Source: Serinicoccus chungangensis
GTDB taxonomy: Bacteria > Actinomycetota > Actinomycetes > Actinomycetales > Dermatophilaceae
NCBI RefSeq assembly: GCF_006337125.1
Contig: NZ_CP040887.1
Location: forward strand, 3,399,443 to 3,463,442
Length of the DNA stretch: 64,000 nt
Direction of reading: 5' to 3'
Within the stretch, counting starts at the first letter, position 1. Every line of letters starts with the position of its first letter. The position numbers and the translations under genes were made by a program. Under the pieces are notes generated by a model that searched no databases, had not been told where the DNA came from, and was given only the letters and a program-made list of their open reading frames with translations. This document shows positions 28,085-36,649 of the stretch, piece after piece.

Positions 28085-29184
28085 CCGGGCGCCCCCTCGT
28101 GCTGCACGTCACGGGTGCCCGTCCCAACTTCCCGAAGGCGGCACCGGTCATCGAGGCGCTCCGGGCGCACGACGTCGAGCAGCTGCTCGTGCACACCGGG
28201 CAGCACTACGACGACCGGATGAGCCAGGTCTTCTTCACCGAGCTGGGGCTGCCCCGGCCGGACGTCGACCTCGGCATCGGGTCCGGCAGCCACGCGGGGC
28301 AGACCGCGGCGGCCATGGTCGGGCTGGAGGGGGTGATGACGGAGCATCACCCGGCCCTCGTGGTCGTCTACGGCGACGTCAACTCCACGGTCGCGGCGGC
28401 GCTCGTGGCCGCCAAGCTGCACCTCCCGGTCGCGCACGTCGAGGCCGGCCTGCGCTCGTCCGACCGGACGATGCCCGAGGAGGTCAACCGGCTGGTCACC
28501 GACCGGCTCAGCGACCTGCTGCTGGTGACCTGCGCCGACGCGGCCGACAACCTGCACGCGGAGGGGATCGACCCGGCGACGGTCCACCTGGTGGGCAACC
28601 CCATGATCGACACCCTGCTCCGGCACCGGGGACGACTGGACCAGGGGCGGGCACGGAGCGAGGTCGGGCTGGCCGCCGACGGCGACTACGTCGTGGCCAC
28701 GCTGCACCGCCCCGGCAACGTGGACGACCGGGAGCACGCCCGGCGGGCGGTGGCCGCGCTCCATCAGGTGGCCGACCTGTGCCCGGTGGTCCTGCCGATG
28801 CACCCGCGCAGCCGGCCGCGGCTGCTCGACGTCGGGCTGCTCGACCACCCGGGCATCCGGCCGGCCGACCCGCTCGGCTACCTCGGGTTCCTCTCCCTCG
28901 TGGAGGGCGCGTCCGTCGTGGTGACCGACTCCGGGGGCGTCCAGGAGGAGACCACCGTCCTCGGCGTGCCCTGCCTCACCCTGCGGCCCAACACCGAGCG
29001 ACCGGTGACGATCACCCACGGCACCAACGCCCTGACCACCCACGCCGAGCTGCCGCGCGAGGTCGCGGGCCGGCTCGCGGCCGGGCGGCCCGAGGTCGGG
29101 AGCACGCCGGTGCCGCCGCTGTGGGACGGCCACGCCGGGCCCCGCATCGCCACGGTGCTGGCGGGTGCGCTGGGGGCGGCCTGA
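28081..29184 (+). CDS. wecB: Non-hydrolysing UDP-N-acetylglucosamine 2-epimerase
   Basis: Interconverts UDP-GlcNAc and UDP-ManNAc in the cytoplasm, 367 residues. Family motifs: VTGARPNFPKAAPVI, HTGQHYDDRMSQVFF, VYGDVNSTVAAALVAAK, HVEAGLRSSDRTMPEEVNR, TLHRPGNVDDREH, and the late VTDSGGVQEETTVLGVPCLT and RPNTERPVT. It lacks the kinase domain of hydrolysing epimerases. The GTG at 28081 overlaps the previous stop (GTGA), and the next gene starts on the base after its stop. With the WecC-like enzyme it would make UDP-ManNAcA. Confidence 0.93.
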   Translation: MTGRPLVLHVTGARPNFPKAAPVIEALRAHDVEQLLVHTGQHYDDRMSQVFFTELGLPRPDVDLGIGSGSHAGQTAAAMVGLEGVMTEHHPALVVVYGDVNSTVAAALVAAKLHLPVAHVEAGLRSSDRTMPEEVNRLVTDRLSDLLLVTCADAADNLHAEGIDPATVHLVGNPMIDTLLRHRGRLDQGRARSEVGLAADGDYVVATLHRPGNVDDREHARRAVAALHQVADLCPVVLPMHPRSRPRLLDVGLLDHPGIRPADPLGYLGFLSLVEGASVVVTDSGGVQEETTVLGVPCLTLRPNTERPVTITHGTNALTTHAELPREVAGRLAAGRPEVGSTPVPPLWDGHAGPRIATVLAGALGAA

Positions 29185-31494
29185 GTGGAGGTGGACGAGG
29201 CGGCGGTGCTGCGCGGGGCTCATCCCCACGGCTACCTCCTGCTCGTGGGGGACGCGCAGGGCGAGGCGCCCGCCGACTGCCGGGGGTGGCGTCAGCACCC
29301 CGGCCTCCTGCCCGGGAGCACCCTGCACCTGCAGCCGCGCACGGTCGTCGGTCACGCCCGGGGGCCCCTGGACGACCGCGACGTGGTCCTCCTGGGACAC
29401 CCGGTGGACGTCGCCGCCGGGCTCACCGACCCCACGGCGATCGCGGGCCGGCTCGCCACGACCTGGTCCCGGTCGGGGACCGACGCGATGGTCCGGGAGG
29501 CGGCCGACCTCGGGGGACGCTGGACCCTGCTGGCCGGCGCGCGGACGTCGCCCGCGGTGGGTGCCGGCGCGGCCGTCGACGGCCCGCCGGCCGCTCCGCA
29601 GCCCGGCGTGGAGCTCCTCGTCGTCCCCGACACCCACGCCAGCCAACCGGTGCACGTCGGTCGCGCCGCCCGGCGCGCCGCGGTCGCGAGCGCGCCGGCG
29701 CTCGTGGCCGACGCGCTCGGCCTGGACCGGGACGAGCGCGCCCTGGAGATCCTCGACCTGCTGCGCCGGCGCCGGGCCGGCCGGGTCACCTACCTGCCCG
29801 GGCTGCGCACGGCATACCTCGGGGTGGAGGCGCTCGTCCCCAACTCGCTGCTGCGGCTGACCCTCGCCGGCGACGGGATCGCGGTCGACCAGCGGCGCTT
29901 CTGGCCGTTCCGGCCCCGGGTCGCGACCGACGACCTGGACGCGGTGTATGCCGCGTTCCGGGAGCGCCTCACCGCGCACACCGCGCTGCTGGCCGGGCTG
30001 GGCAGGCCGGCGGTCAGCCTGACCGGAGGGCTCGACAGCCGCGTCACCGCCGCCGTGGCCGCCCCCGCGCTGCGGTCCGGCGGGGGGTTCGCCTTCACCT
30101 ACCTCAACCCCCGGGACGCCGTCCGCGGGGACGCGGCCGTCCAGGACGTGACCGGTGCCCGTGACGTCGCTCGCCAGCTGGGGGTCCCGCACCGCGTGCT
30201 CCGGTGGCGCCAGCCCTCCGGCGGTGGGACCTTCGACGTCCTCCACCGCCGCACCTACGCCCCTCTGCTGCCCTCGCGCGGCGCGGCGCACGCCATGTGG
30301 GCCGACCTGCCCGACGACCTCGTGCAGCTGCAGAGCAACGGCGGGGAGAGCGGCACCACCTTCATCCGGCACCGTCCCGAGCACGTCCTCTCCCCGCGCC
30401 GGCTCACCGAGCTCTACCTCGGCAGCGGTGAGGAGGTCGACGACGCGCTCGCCGACGAGCTCTACGGCGACTACCTCGATCGGGTGCCGATGGACGCGGG
30501 CGCGCTGCAGGGCTTCGACGACTACGACGTCCTCTACTGGGAGCAGCGGATGGGGCGGTGGGGGTGGCAGAAGTTCGTCGACGGCGACTTCGGGCACCGC
30601 ATCCTGCTGCCGTTCAACGACCGGGTCCTGCTGGAGACCATGCTGTCGCTGCCCTACCCGCTGCGCCACGACCGGGTGCTCTTCGACCGGCTCCTCGCCG
30701 AGGTCGGCGTGCGGCCCCCTCCGGCGCGGCAGGACGCGACCTCGTCCCGCCCGGCCCCCGCGACCGACGCCCCGGAGCCCGCTCGCGGCACGCTCCGGTC
30801 GGGGGCGGGGCGGCTGCACCGGGCCGTGCGGCGGCGCCTCGGTGGCCGCCCGGCCGCCCGGCCCCACGGCGGGCCGGGCCCCGGCGGGCGGGCGGGCGGC
30901 GCCACCCGTCCCGGCGGCCCGTCCCCCCCCCGGTCCGCGCGCCTTCGCCGTCCTGCCGTCCGGGTCCGCGCAGCGGCTCCCCGGCGGCCTGCTCGAGCAC
31001 CCCCTGCCGACGCCTGGCCTCAGCCTGTGGGCCCACCCCCACCTGCCCCGCGCCGTCGTCGGCGACACCTCGGCCTGCGTGCTCGTGCTGGGCGAGCCGG
31101 TGGACGTCCCGGGCGGGCTCGACGGGGCCACGCCGGTGGCGCAGCTGCTGCACCGCCTGCTCGCCGACGGTCCCGGCCTCGCCGCCGCGACCGAGCGGGC
31201 CGCCGTGCTGTGCGGCTCCTGGGCCGTGCTGCTCGCCGGCCCCGAGGGCGGTCGGGCCCTCACCGACCCGCTGCCGAGCTGGGACCTGCGGCTGGCGGCG
31301 CAGGGCACCGCCCTGGTGAGCGACCCGGCGCTGCTCGCGGCGCTCGGGGGCGGCGAGGGTGCAGCCGTGGGTGGCGACCGGCTGGTGCGCACGACCGGCC
31401 CGGGCCCGGGCGCGCGGTGGCAGCCGGACCCCCTGCCCGACCTCGCCGGGCCCGCCGCCGCGTCGGGCACCGACGTGGCGCACCGGCTCGGTGA
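29185..31494 (+). CDS. Asparagine-synthetase-like protein (coding sense lost after a C9 tract)
   Basis: Starts at GTG 29185, immediately after the wecB stop. Residues 1-200 resemble the glutaminase half of asparagine synthetase but lack the N-terminal Cys needed for glutamine hydrolysis. Residues 250-560 are the synthetase half, with the pyrophosphate-loop motif SLTGGLDSRVTAAV near residue 278 and FAFTYLNPRDA, VQLQSNGGESGTT, HRILLPFNDRVLLETML downstream. It should activate a carboxylate with ATP and add ammonia or an amine, perhaps to a uronic acid. Meaningful sequence ends at a run of nine Cs (30923-30931), about residue 579. After it this frame stays open to 31494 but reads as noise, while the next frame carries a second, related module. 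Eight Cs would join the two. Confidence 0.75.
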   Translation: MEVDEAAVLRGAHPHGYLLLVGDAQGEAPADCRGWRQHPGLLPGSTLHLQPRTVVGHARGPLDDRDVVLLGHPVDVAAGLTDPTAIAGRLATTWSRSGTDAMVREAADLGGRWTLLAGARTSPAVGAGAAVDGPPAAPQPGVELLVVPDTHASQPVHVGRAARRAAVASAPALVADALGLDRDERALEILDLLRRRRAGRVTYLPGLRTAYLGVEALVPNSLLRLTLAGDGIAVDQRRFWPFRPRVATDDLDAVYAAFRERLTAHTALLAGLGRPAVSLTGGLDSRVTAAVAAPALRSGGGFAFTYLNPRDAVRGDAAVQDVTGARDVARQLGVPHRVLRWRQPSGGGTFDVLHRRTYAPLLPSRGAAHAMWADLPDDLVQLQSNGGESGTTFIRHRPEHVLSPRRLTELYLGSGEEVDDALADELYGDYLDRVPMDAGALQGFDDYDVLYWEQRMGRWGWQKFVDGDFGHRILLPFNDRVLLETMLSLPYPLRHDRVLFDRLLAEVGVRPPPARQDATSSRPAPATDAPEPARGTLRSGAGRLHRAVRRRLGGRPAARPHGGPGPGGRAGGATRPGGPSPPRSARLRRPAVRVRAAAPRRPARAPPADAWPQPVGPPPPAPRRRRRHLGLRARAGRAGGRPGRARRGHAGGAAAAPPARRRSRPRRRDRAGRRAVRLLGRAARRPRGRSGPHRPAAELGPAAGGAGHRPGERPGAARGARGRRGCSRGWRPAGAHDRPGPGRAVAAGPPARPRRARRRVGHRRGAPAR
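30923..30931. repeat. Run of nine C residues at a frame change
   Basis: The longest C run I noticed in the window. It sits exactly between the two asparagine-synthetase-like modules. With nine Cs the modules are in different frames; removing one C brings them into one frame of about 920 codons. It is either a slippage-prone switch or a sequencing indel. Confidence 0.8.
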
Positions 31495-31963
31495 CCACGT
31501 CCGGCTGCTCGCCCGCCGCGGTCGACCGGTGCTCGGCCTGGGTGGCGGGGCAGGCCTCCTGCAGCTCCTGCCGCTGCTGGCCGGGTCCGCCGAGGGGGAT
31601 GGCCGGGCCCCCGCCCGGCCCGGCGCGGTGACGTGGTGGGACCCGGCCGACACCGACAGCACCCTGGCCATGATGCGCGGCGGGGACCTGGCCTTCCGGG
31701 CGGGCGTCGACCAACGGCTGGTCCTGACCGGCGGCGCGGGGCCGGCCGGGCTGGCCGAGGCCCTGCGCCCGGCGCTCGACGCGGACGAGGCCCTGTGGCT
31801 CGGTGCCCGTCCCGGCGACCCGGAGGAGGCGCATCCCCTGCTCCGGGAGCTGCCGCCGACCCTCCCGGTAGCCCTGCCCTGGAGCGACCGTCTCCTCCCT
31901 CTGCTCCCGGGGAGCACCGGGCCGGGCATACCGCCGGGGCGGACCCCACCCGCACTAGAGTGA
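30932..31963 (+). pseudogene. Second asparagine-synthetase-like module, out of frame and lacking a start
   Basis: About 343 codons, ending at 31963. It is a diverged copy of the upstream module: VVGDTSACVLVLGEPVDVPG matches VLLGHPVDVAAGL, and CGSWAVLLAGPEGG matches GGRWTLLAGA. The nucleotide-binding loop is degraded to LGLGGGAGLLQLL, where the first module has LTGGLDSR, so catalysis by this half is unlikely. No start codon with a ribosome-binding site stands at its beginning, so it is probably the C-terminal half of one long protein interrupted at the C9 tract rather than a separate gene. It could be a regulatory or structural half. Confidence 0.6.
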
Positions 31964-31969
31964 GCGGCG

Positions 31970-33214
31970 ATGGCTGACACGACCGCTCCGGGCCCCGGCC
32001 ACGACCCCGAGGGCGACGGGGCGCCGCACGGCCCGGGGGACGCACGGTCGGCGCGCGACCTCGTCGTCTCCTACTGCTTCCCCCCGTTCGTCGACACCTC
32101 CGCGATCGTCGCCGCCAAACGGGTGCGCGAGATGGGCCGGCCGGTCGACGTGCTGCAGAACCGCATGTCCGCCGAGCGCCGGACCGACCGCGGGCTGGCC
32201 CGCATCGCCGACCACCTCGTGGTGCGCCGCCAGCAGCTGCCCAGCCCCACCCTCTTCTCCTCCTGGCGCGGGATCACCGGCTTCACCCGGCGCGGGGTGC
32301 AGCGGGCGCTGGAGTGGGACCGGGAGGGGGAGGGCTACCAGCGGATGTACAGCCGGGCGCACTTCAGCGCGAGCCACGTGCTGGCGGCCCGGCTCGCCCT
32401 GCTCCGGCCCGGGGTGGAGTGGACGGCCGAGTTCTCCGACCCCCTCTCCCGCGACGTCACCGGCGCGGTGCGGCACGCCCCCGTCCGGGAGGACGCCCTG
32501 CTGGACGCGCTGCGCGAGGGTATGCGGTCCGCCGGCTTCGCCCCGCCCACCAGCGGCAACTCCTTCGAGTGGGCCGAGCAGCTGGCGTTCGCCCTGGCCG
32601 GCACCCTCGTCTTCACCAACGAGCACCAGCGCGAGCTCATGCTCGAGCGGGTGGACGACCCCGAGCTGGTCGACCGGGTCCGAGGGCGCAGCCGGGTGTC
32701 ACCGCACCCGACGCTCCCGGAGGAGTTCTACTCGATGGCCGAGCCCCGGCACCCGCTGCCCGCGGACCGGCGCAACATCGGCTACTTCGGCAACTTCTAC
32801 GCCACCCGCGGCATGGGTGCCGTGCTGGCGGCCCTGGAGGCGCTCCCGCGCCGGTGGCGCGACGAGGTCTGCCTGCACGTCTTCGCCGGTCGGCCCGACC
32901 AGGTCGAGGAGGAGGTGCGGCGACGCGGCCTGGAGGACTGCGTGCGCACCGGCCCCTTCCTGGGCTACCTGGAGTTCCTGGCCATGTGCCGGAGGATGGA
33001 CGTCCTGCTGGTCAGCGATGCCGTCACCCAGGGGCTGCTCGCCACCAACCCCTTCCTGCCGAGCAAGTGGAGCGACTACCGCGGCAGCGGCACCCCGGTG
33101 TGGGGCATGGTCGAGCCCGGATCGGTGCTGGACGACCAGCCCCTGGACCACCGCTCGCCGGTGGACCACGCCTCGGCCGCCGTGCAGGTGCTGGCCGACA
33201 TCGCCCGCTCCTAG
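31970..33214 (+). CDS. Glycosyltransferase (GT4-like)
   Basis: 414 residues. VVSYCFPPFVDTSAIVAAKR near residue 30 and the late NIGYFGNFYATRGMGAVLAA, LHVFAGRPDQVEEEV, VRTGPFLGYLEFLAMCRRMD and NPFLPSKWSDYRGSGTPVWG follow the order of a GT-B enzyme with a donor-binding C-terminal half. The middle has VEWTAEFSDPLSRDVTGAV. The first 28 residues are Pro/Gly/Asp-rich and probably disordered. TAGAGT at 31956-31961 lies eight bases before the ATG, suggesting leaderless transcription in addition to readthrough from the operon. A 433-base gap to the LuxR-type remnant follows. Confidence 0.78.
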   Translation: MADTTAPGPGHDPEGDGAPHGPGDARSARDLVVSYCFPPFVDTSAIVAAKRVREMGRPVDVLQNRMSAERRTDRGLARIADHLVVRRQQLPSPTLFSSWRGITGFTRRGVQRALEWDREGEGYQRMYSRAHFSASHVLAARLALLRPGVEWTAEFSDPLSRDVTGAVRHAPVREDALLDALREGMRSAGFAPPTSGNSFEWAEQLAFALAGTLVFTNEHQRELMLERVDDPELVDRVRGRSRVSPHPTLPEEFYSMAEPRHPLPADRRNIGYFGNFYATRGMGAVLAALEALPRRWRDEVCLHVFAGRPDQVEEEVRRRGLEDCVRTGPFLGYLEFLAMCRRMDVLLVSDAVTQGLLATNPFLPSKWSDYRGSGTPVWGMVEPGSVLDDQPLDHRSPVDHASAAVQVLADIARS

Positions 33215-33284
33215 AGCTCCGGGGCCGCCCGGTCCGGCCGTCCCCGACGGGCACCGGCGGCTGACCGCCTGAGGTGGGCCGGTG

Positions 33285-33352
33285 GGCCTCTGAGGTAGCC
33301 GGCGGGTGGAGGTCGGGGAGATCGCCTGATGTGCCTGCCTACCTCAGAGGCC
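33285..33352. repeat. Inverted repeat ahead of the small ORF and LuxR-type remnant
   Basis: Two perfect 14-base arms, GGCCTCTGAGGTAG (33285-33298) and CTACCTCAGAGGCC (33339-33352), separated by 40 bases. A related copy, GCCTGAGGTGGGCC, stands just before the left arm at about 33268-33281. Could be a paired operator or a large hairpin; the spacing of the arm centres (54 bases, about five helical turns) would suit a protein bridging two sites. Confidence 0.55.
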
Positions 33353-33405
33353 GAGTCTGGACGTGTCGGACCCTCCCGGGTCCGGCTGTCGAGAGAGGAC
33401 GACCC

Positions 33406-33588
33406 ATGTTCACCACCACCTTCCTGCAGGTCGAGGGCAGCTACCGCCGCGAGCAGCTGCGCCGGGCCTGGGGTGAGCCCCTGCTGCCCCGCCTGCGCCG
33501 GAACCGCCGGCCGACGACGCGGCCGCGGCCCGCGGCCCTCGGTGCCGCGACGAGCCGGTGCACCGGAGGCGTGGTCGGCGCCCGGTGA
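33406..33588 (+). CDS. Possible small protein of 60 residues
   Basis: Begins MFTTTFLQVEGSYRREQLRR and is strongly basic (many Arg). Purine-rich GAGAGAGGACGA precedes the ATG. The start and the YRREQLRR segment look like the short Arg-rich peptides often encoded in actinobacterial genomes next to regulators, but I cannot name a family. The rest of the 433-base gap holds the inverted repeat and nothing else that I can support. Confidence 0.4.
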   Translation: MFTTTFLQVEGSYRREQLRRAWGEPLLPRLRRNRRPTTRPRPAALGAATSRCTGGVVGAR

Positions 33589-33647
33589 CGAGGGGATCCC
33601 CGTCCCCGTCCGCCGGCAGCGGGCTGGACCTCTCCGTGCCGAGCGCG

Positions 33648-36589
33648 ATGATGGGGGACGTGAGACCGGAGGAACGCACCGCCATCCCCCTGCTCGGGCG
33701 TCAGCCGGAGCTCTCGGAGCTGGGGACCGCGGTCTGTCTGGGCGAGCGGCCCAGGCCGGCCGCGGTCGTGCTCGGTGGGGACGCCTGCGTGGGCAAGACC
33801 CGGCTCCTGGGCGAGGTCGGAGGCCTGGCGGCAGAGTAGGGCTGGCGCGTGCTGGTCGGGCACTGCCTGGACCTCGGCGACAGCGCTCTCCCGCTGCTGC
33901 CCTTCACCGAGATCCTCGGGCGGGTGGACGACGAGGCGCGCGAGATCCTCGCCCCGGTCGTGGCGCACCACCCCGGCCTGGCCCGACTCCTTCCTGCGGT
34001 CCGGGCCATGACCGCCCAGCAGCCCGCGGCCGGGACGGGCGGGACGCCGGGTGCCGCACCGCCGTCCGGCGGGGGTCGCGACGAGGGCGCGGCGCGGGCC
34101 GAGCTCGTCGAGGCGGTGCACGCGATGCTGGAGGTGCTGGGGGCCGACCGACCGCTGCTGCTCGTCGTGGAGGACGTCCACTGGGCCGACCGCTCGACGC
34201 GCGACCTGCTCTCCGTCCTCCTCGCCCGGGGCTTCGCGTCCCCGGTCTCGGTGATCGTCTCCTACCGCGCCGACGACCTGCACCGCCGCCATCCCCTCCG
34301 CCGCGCGCTGGCCGAGTGGGGACGCATGCCCGCCGTGCACCGGATGCACCTGGGCCCGCTGCACGACGCCGACGTCCGCGCGCTGGTCCACGCGGTCCGG
34401 CCCGGGTTGGTCGACCAGCGGGCGGTGGAGGAGATCGTGCGACGTGCCGACGGCAACGCGTTCTTCGCCGAGGAGCTGGTCGTCGCCCGCGAGCTCGGCC
34501 AGGACGCGCTGCCCACGGACCTGGCGGACCTGCTGCTGGTCCGGCTGGACCGCCTGCCCGACGCCGCCCGCACCGTGGTGCGGGCGGCGGCCTGCGTTGG
34601 CCGACGGGCCCCGCACGCGCTGCTCGCCGAGGCGGTCGCGCTCCCCGACGGCGAGCTCGACGAGGCGCTGCGGGCAGCCGTCGAGGCCCACATCCTGGTG
34701 CCGGTGCCCGACGACGGCTACGTCTTCCGGCACGCGCTGCTGGGCGAGGCGGTCTACGACGACCTGCTGCCCGGCGAACGGGTCAGGGTGCACGCCGCGT
34801 GCGCCCGCGCGCTGCGCGAGGGGCGGGTGCCCGGCACCGCGGCCGAACTGGCCCGCCACGCCCGCGCCGGGCAGGACCCGGTCACCGCGGTCCGGGCGTC
34901 GGTGCAGGCCGGGCAGGACGCGCTCGGCGTCGGCGGCCCCGCCGAGGCGGCGGTGCACCTGCTCGGGGCCCTGGAGCTCCTCGAACGCCCCGAGGTCGCC
35001 GACCGGGTCGAGGTCGACCGCACGACGGTCGTGCTGCAGGCGGTCGAGGCGCTGGTGACCGCGGGCGACGCCCCCAGGGCGGTCGCGCTGCTGCGCCAGG
35101 AGGTGGCGGTGGTCGACACCTCGGCGGTGACCGCTCGGGCGGACCTCCTCGTCGCCCTGGCCCAGGCGTCGTTGCTGCTCGACGAGGCCGGGGTGAGCAT
35201 CCTCGCCGCCACCGAGGAAGCGCTGGACCTGCTGGGGGAGGAGCGCACCCCCCGTCGGGTGCGGGCCCTGACCGTGCACGCACGGGCACTGGCCGACCGG
35301 GGGCGTTTCGAGGTGGCGACCCGGGCCGCGACCGCCGCCCACGACCTTGCGGGGGAGCTGGGCCTGGACCGGCTGCAGACCGAGGCTGCCACCGTCCTCG
35401 GACGGCTCAAGTCGTTCGTGGGTGAGCCGGAGGCGGCGGTGGAGGAGATGGCCAGGGTCATCGACCGGCTGCGCCCCAGCGGGTATGCCGCCGGGCTCAC
35501 CCGCCAGCACGGGCGGCCCTGGGCGCCGTTCGGCTTCGACGCGCGGCTGCTGGCCGGCATCACCGCCTACCTGGTCGGCGACTGGTCGGAGGTGGACCGG
35601 CTGGCCGACGTCCGGGACGAGTCGCCGCCCGCGGCCCTGGCCCCGCTCCTGGGGGCGTTGGCGCTGCACACCCTCGCGGGTCGGGGCGACCCGTCGGCGA
35701 CGCGGGCGCTGGGAGGCGCTGCGGCTGTCGACGGTGCACGACGGCTGGGCCGTGGTGCTGGCGACCGGGCCGGCGATCGACATCCTGGGCGACATCGGCG
35801 AGGTGTCCCAGGCCGCCGCGGCCTACGACCGGGCCGTCGCCACGGTCAAGGAGCTGTGGCACGTGTCGAGCTTCGCGGCGCAGGTCAGGTTCGTGGCCCT
35901 GCTGCTGGGGCACCTGGCCGGGCGGGCGGTCACGGCGGTGGGACAGGAGCGGGCCGAGCTGGTCGCCGTCGGCGAGCGACTGCTGGAGGACGAGCGTGCC
36001 GTGGCCCGCCGGCGTGAGGAGCTCGACCGCAGCGACGGCCCCGAGGGAGCCGCCTGGACCCTGCGCCTGCGGGCCGAGCACCTGCGGCTGCGGTGGCGCG
36101 CCGACGACGCACCTCCCGCCCTCGAGGAGCTCGTCGAGGCCTGGCAGGAGGCGTACGAGGCCTTCGACCGGCTGGGGCACCGCTTCGAGCGCGCCCGGTC
36201 GGCCACCCGGCTGGCCTCCGTCCTGGCGCACGCAGGGCCGGAGCGTGCGCCGCGGGCCCGCGAGCTGCTGGTGGAGGCGCGCCTGGAGGCCGAGCGGCTG
36301 GGCGCTCTCCCCCTGCTGGCCGAGATCGGCGCGCTCGACGGACGCACGGCGCCAACGGCCGACGGCGGGCAGGGCCCGCGGGGACGGGTCGAGACCGAGC
36401 TCACGCCCCGCGAGCGCGAGGTGCTGGCGCTCGTCGCCGCCGGGCGCAGCAACGGCGAGATCGGCCGACAGCTGTTCATCGCGACCAAGACCGTGAGCGT
36501 CCACGTGTCCAACATCCTGGCCAAGCTGGGCGTCAGCAGCCGGACCGCGGCGGGCCGCGGTCGCCCGGGAGCGGGGGTTGCTGGGCTGA
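33648..36589 (+). pseudogene. LuxR-family ATPase transcriptional regulator, inactivated
   Basis: Remnant of a large MalT/LuxR-type (LAL) regulator of about 980 residues. The N-terminal ATPase domain starts IPLLGRQPELSEL with Walker A GGDACVGKTR, then meets an in-frame TAG at 33837-33839. The same frame continues with GWRVLVGHCLDLGDSALPLL, Walker B LLLVVEDVHWADRSTRD and ADGNAFFAEELVVAREL. A frame change near 35708-35716 leads into a helical region and the C-terminal HTH ([40 protein letters not shown]). A second frame change near 36549-36556 is needed to reach the natural end [11 protein letters not shown] and the TGA at 36587. Three independent lesions make it non-functional as written. Confidence 0.82.
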
Positions 36590-36649
36590 GGACCGGCTCG
36601 ACGGGCGCCGGGCGAGGACCTGACCTGGCCGCCCCGCCTCCCCGTCGGC

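Noticed and set aside
30155..31963. A 602-codon frame as one complete second synthetase gene
   Set aside because: Its first 260 codons are a shadow of the first module in another frame; only the part after 30932 has coding character.
33648..36017. LuxR-type region as two separate functional genes
   Set aside because: The part after the TAG continues the ATPase domain in the same frame with no start codon context, and Walker A and B would be separated.
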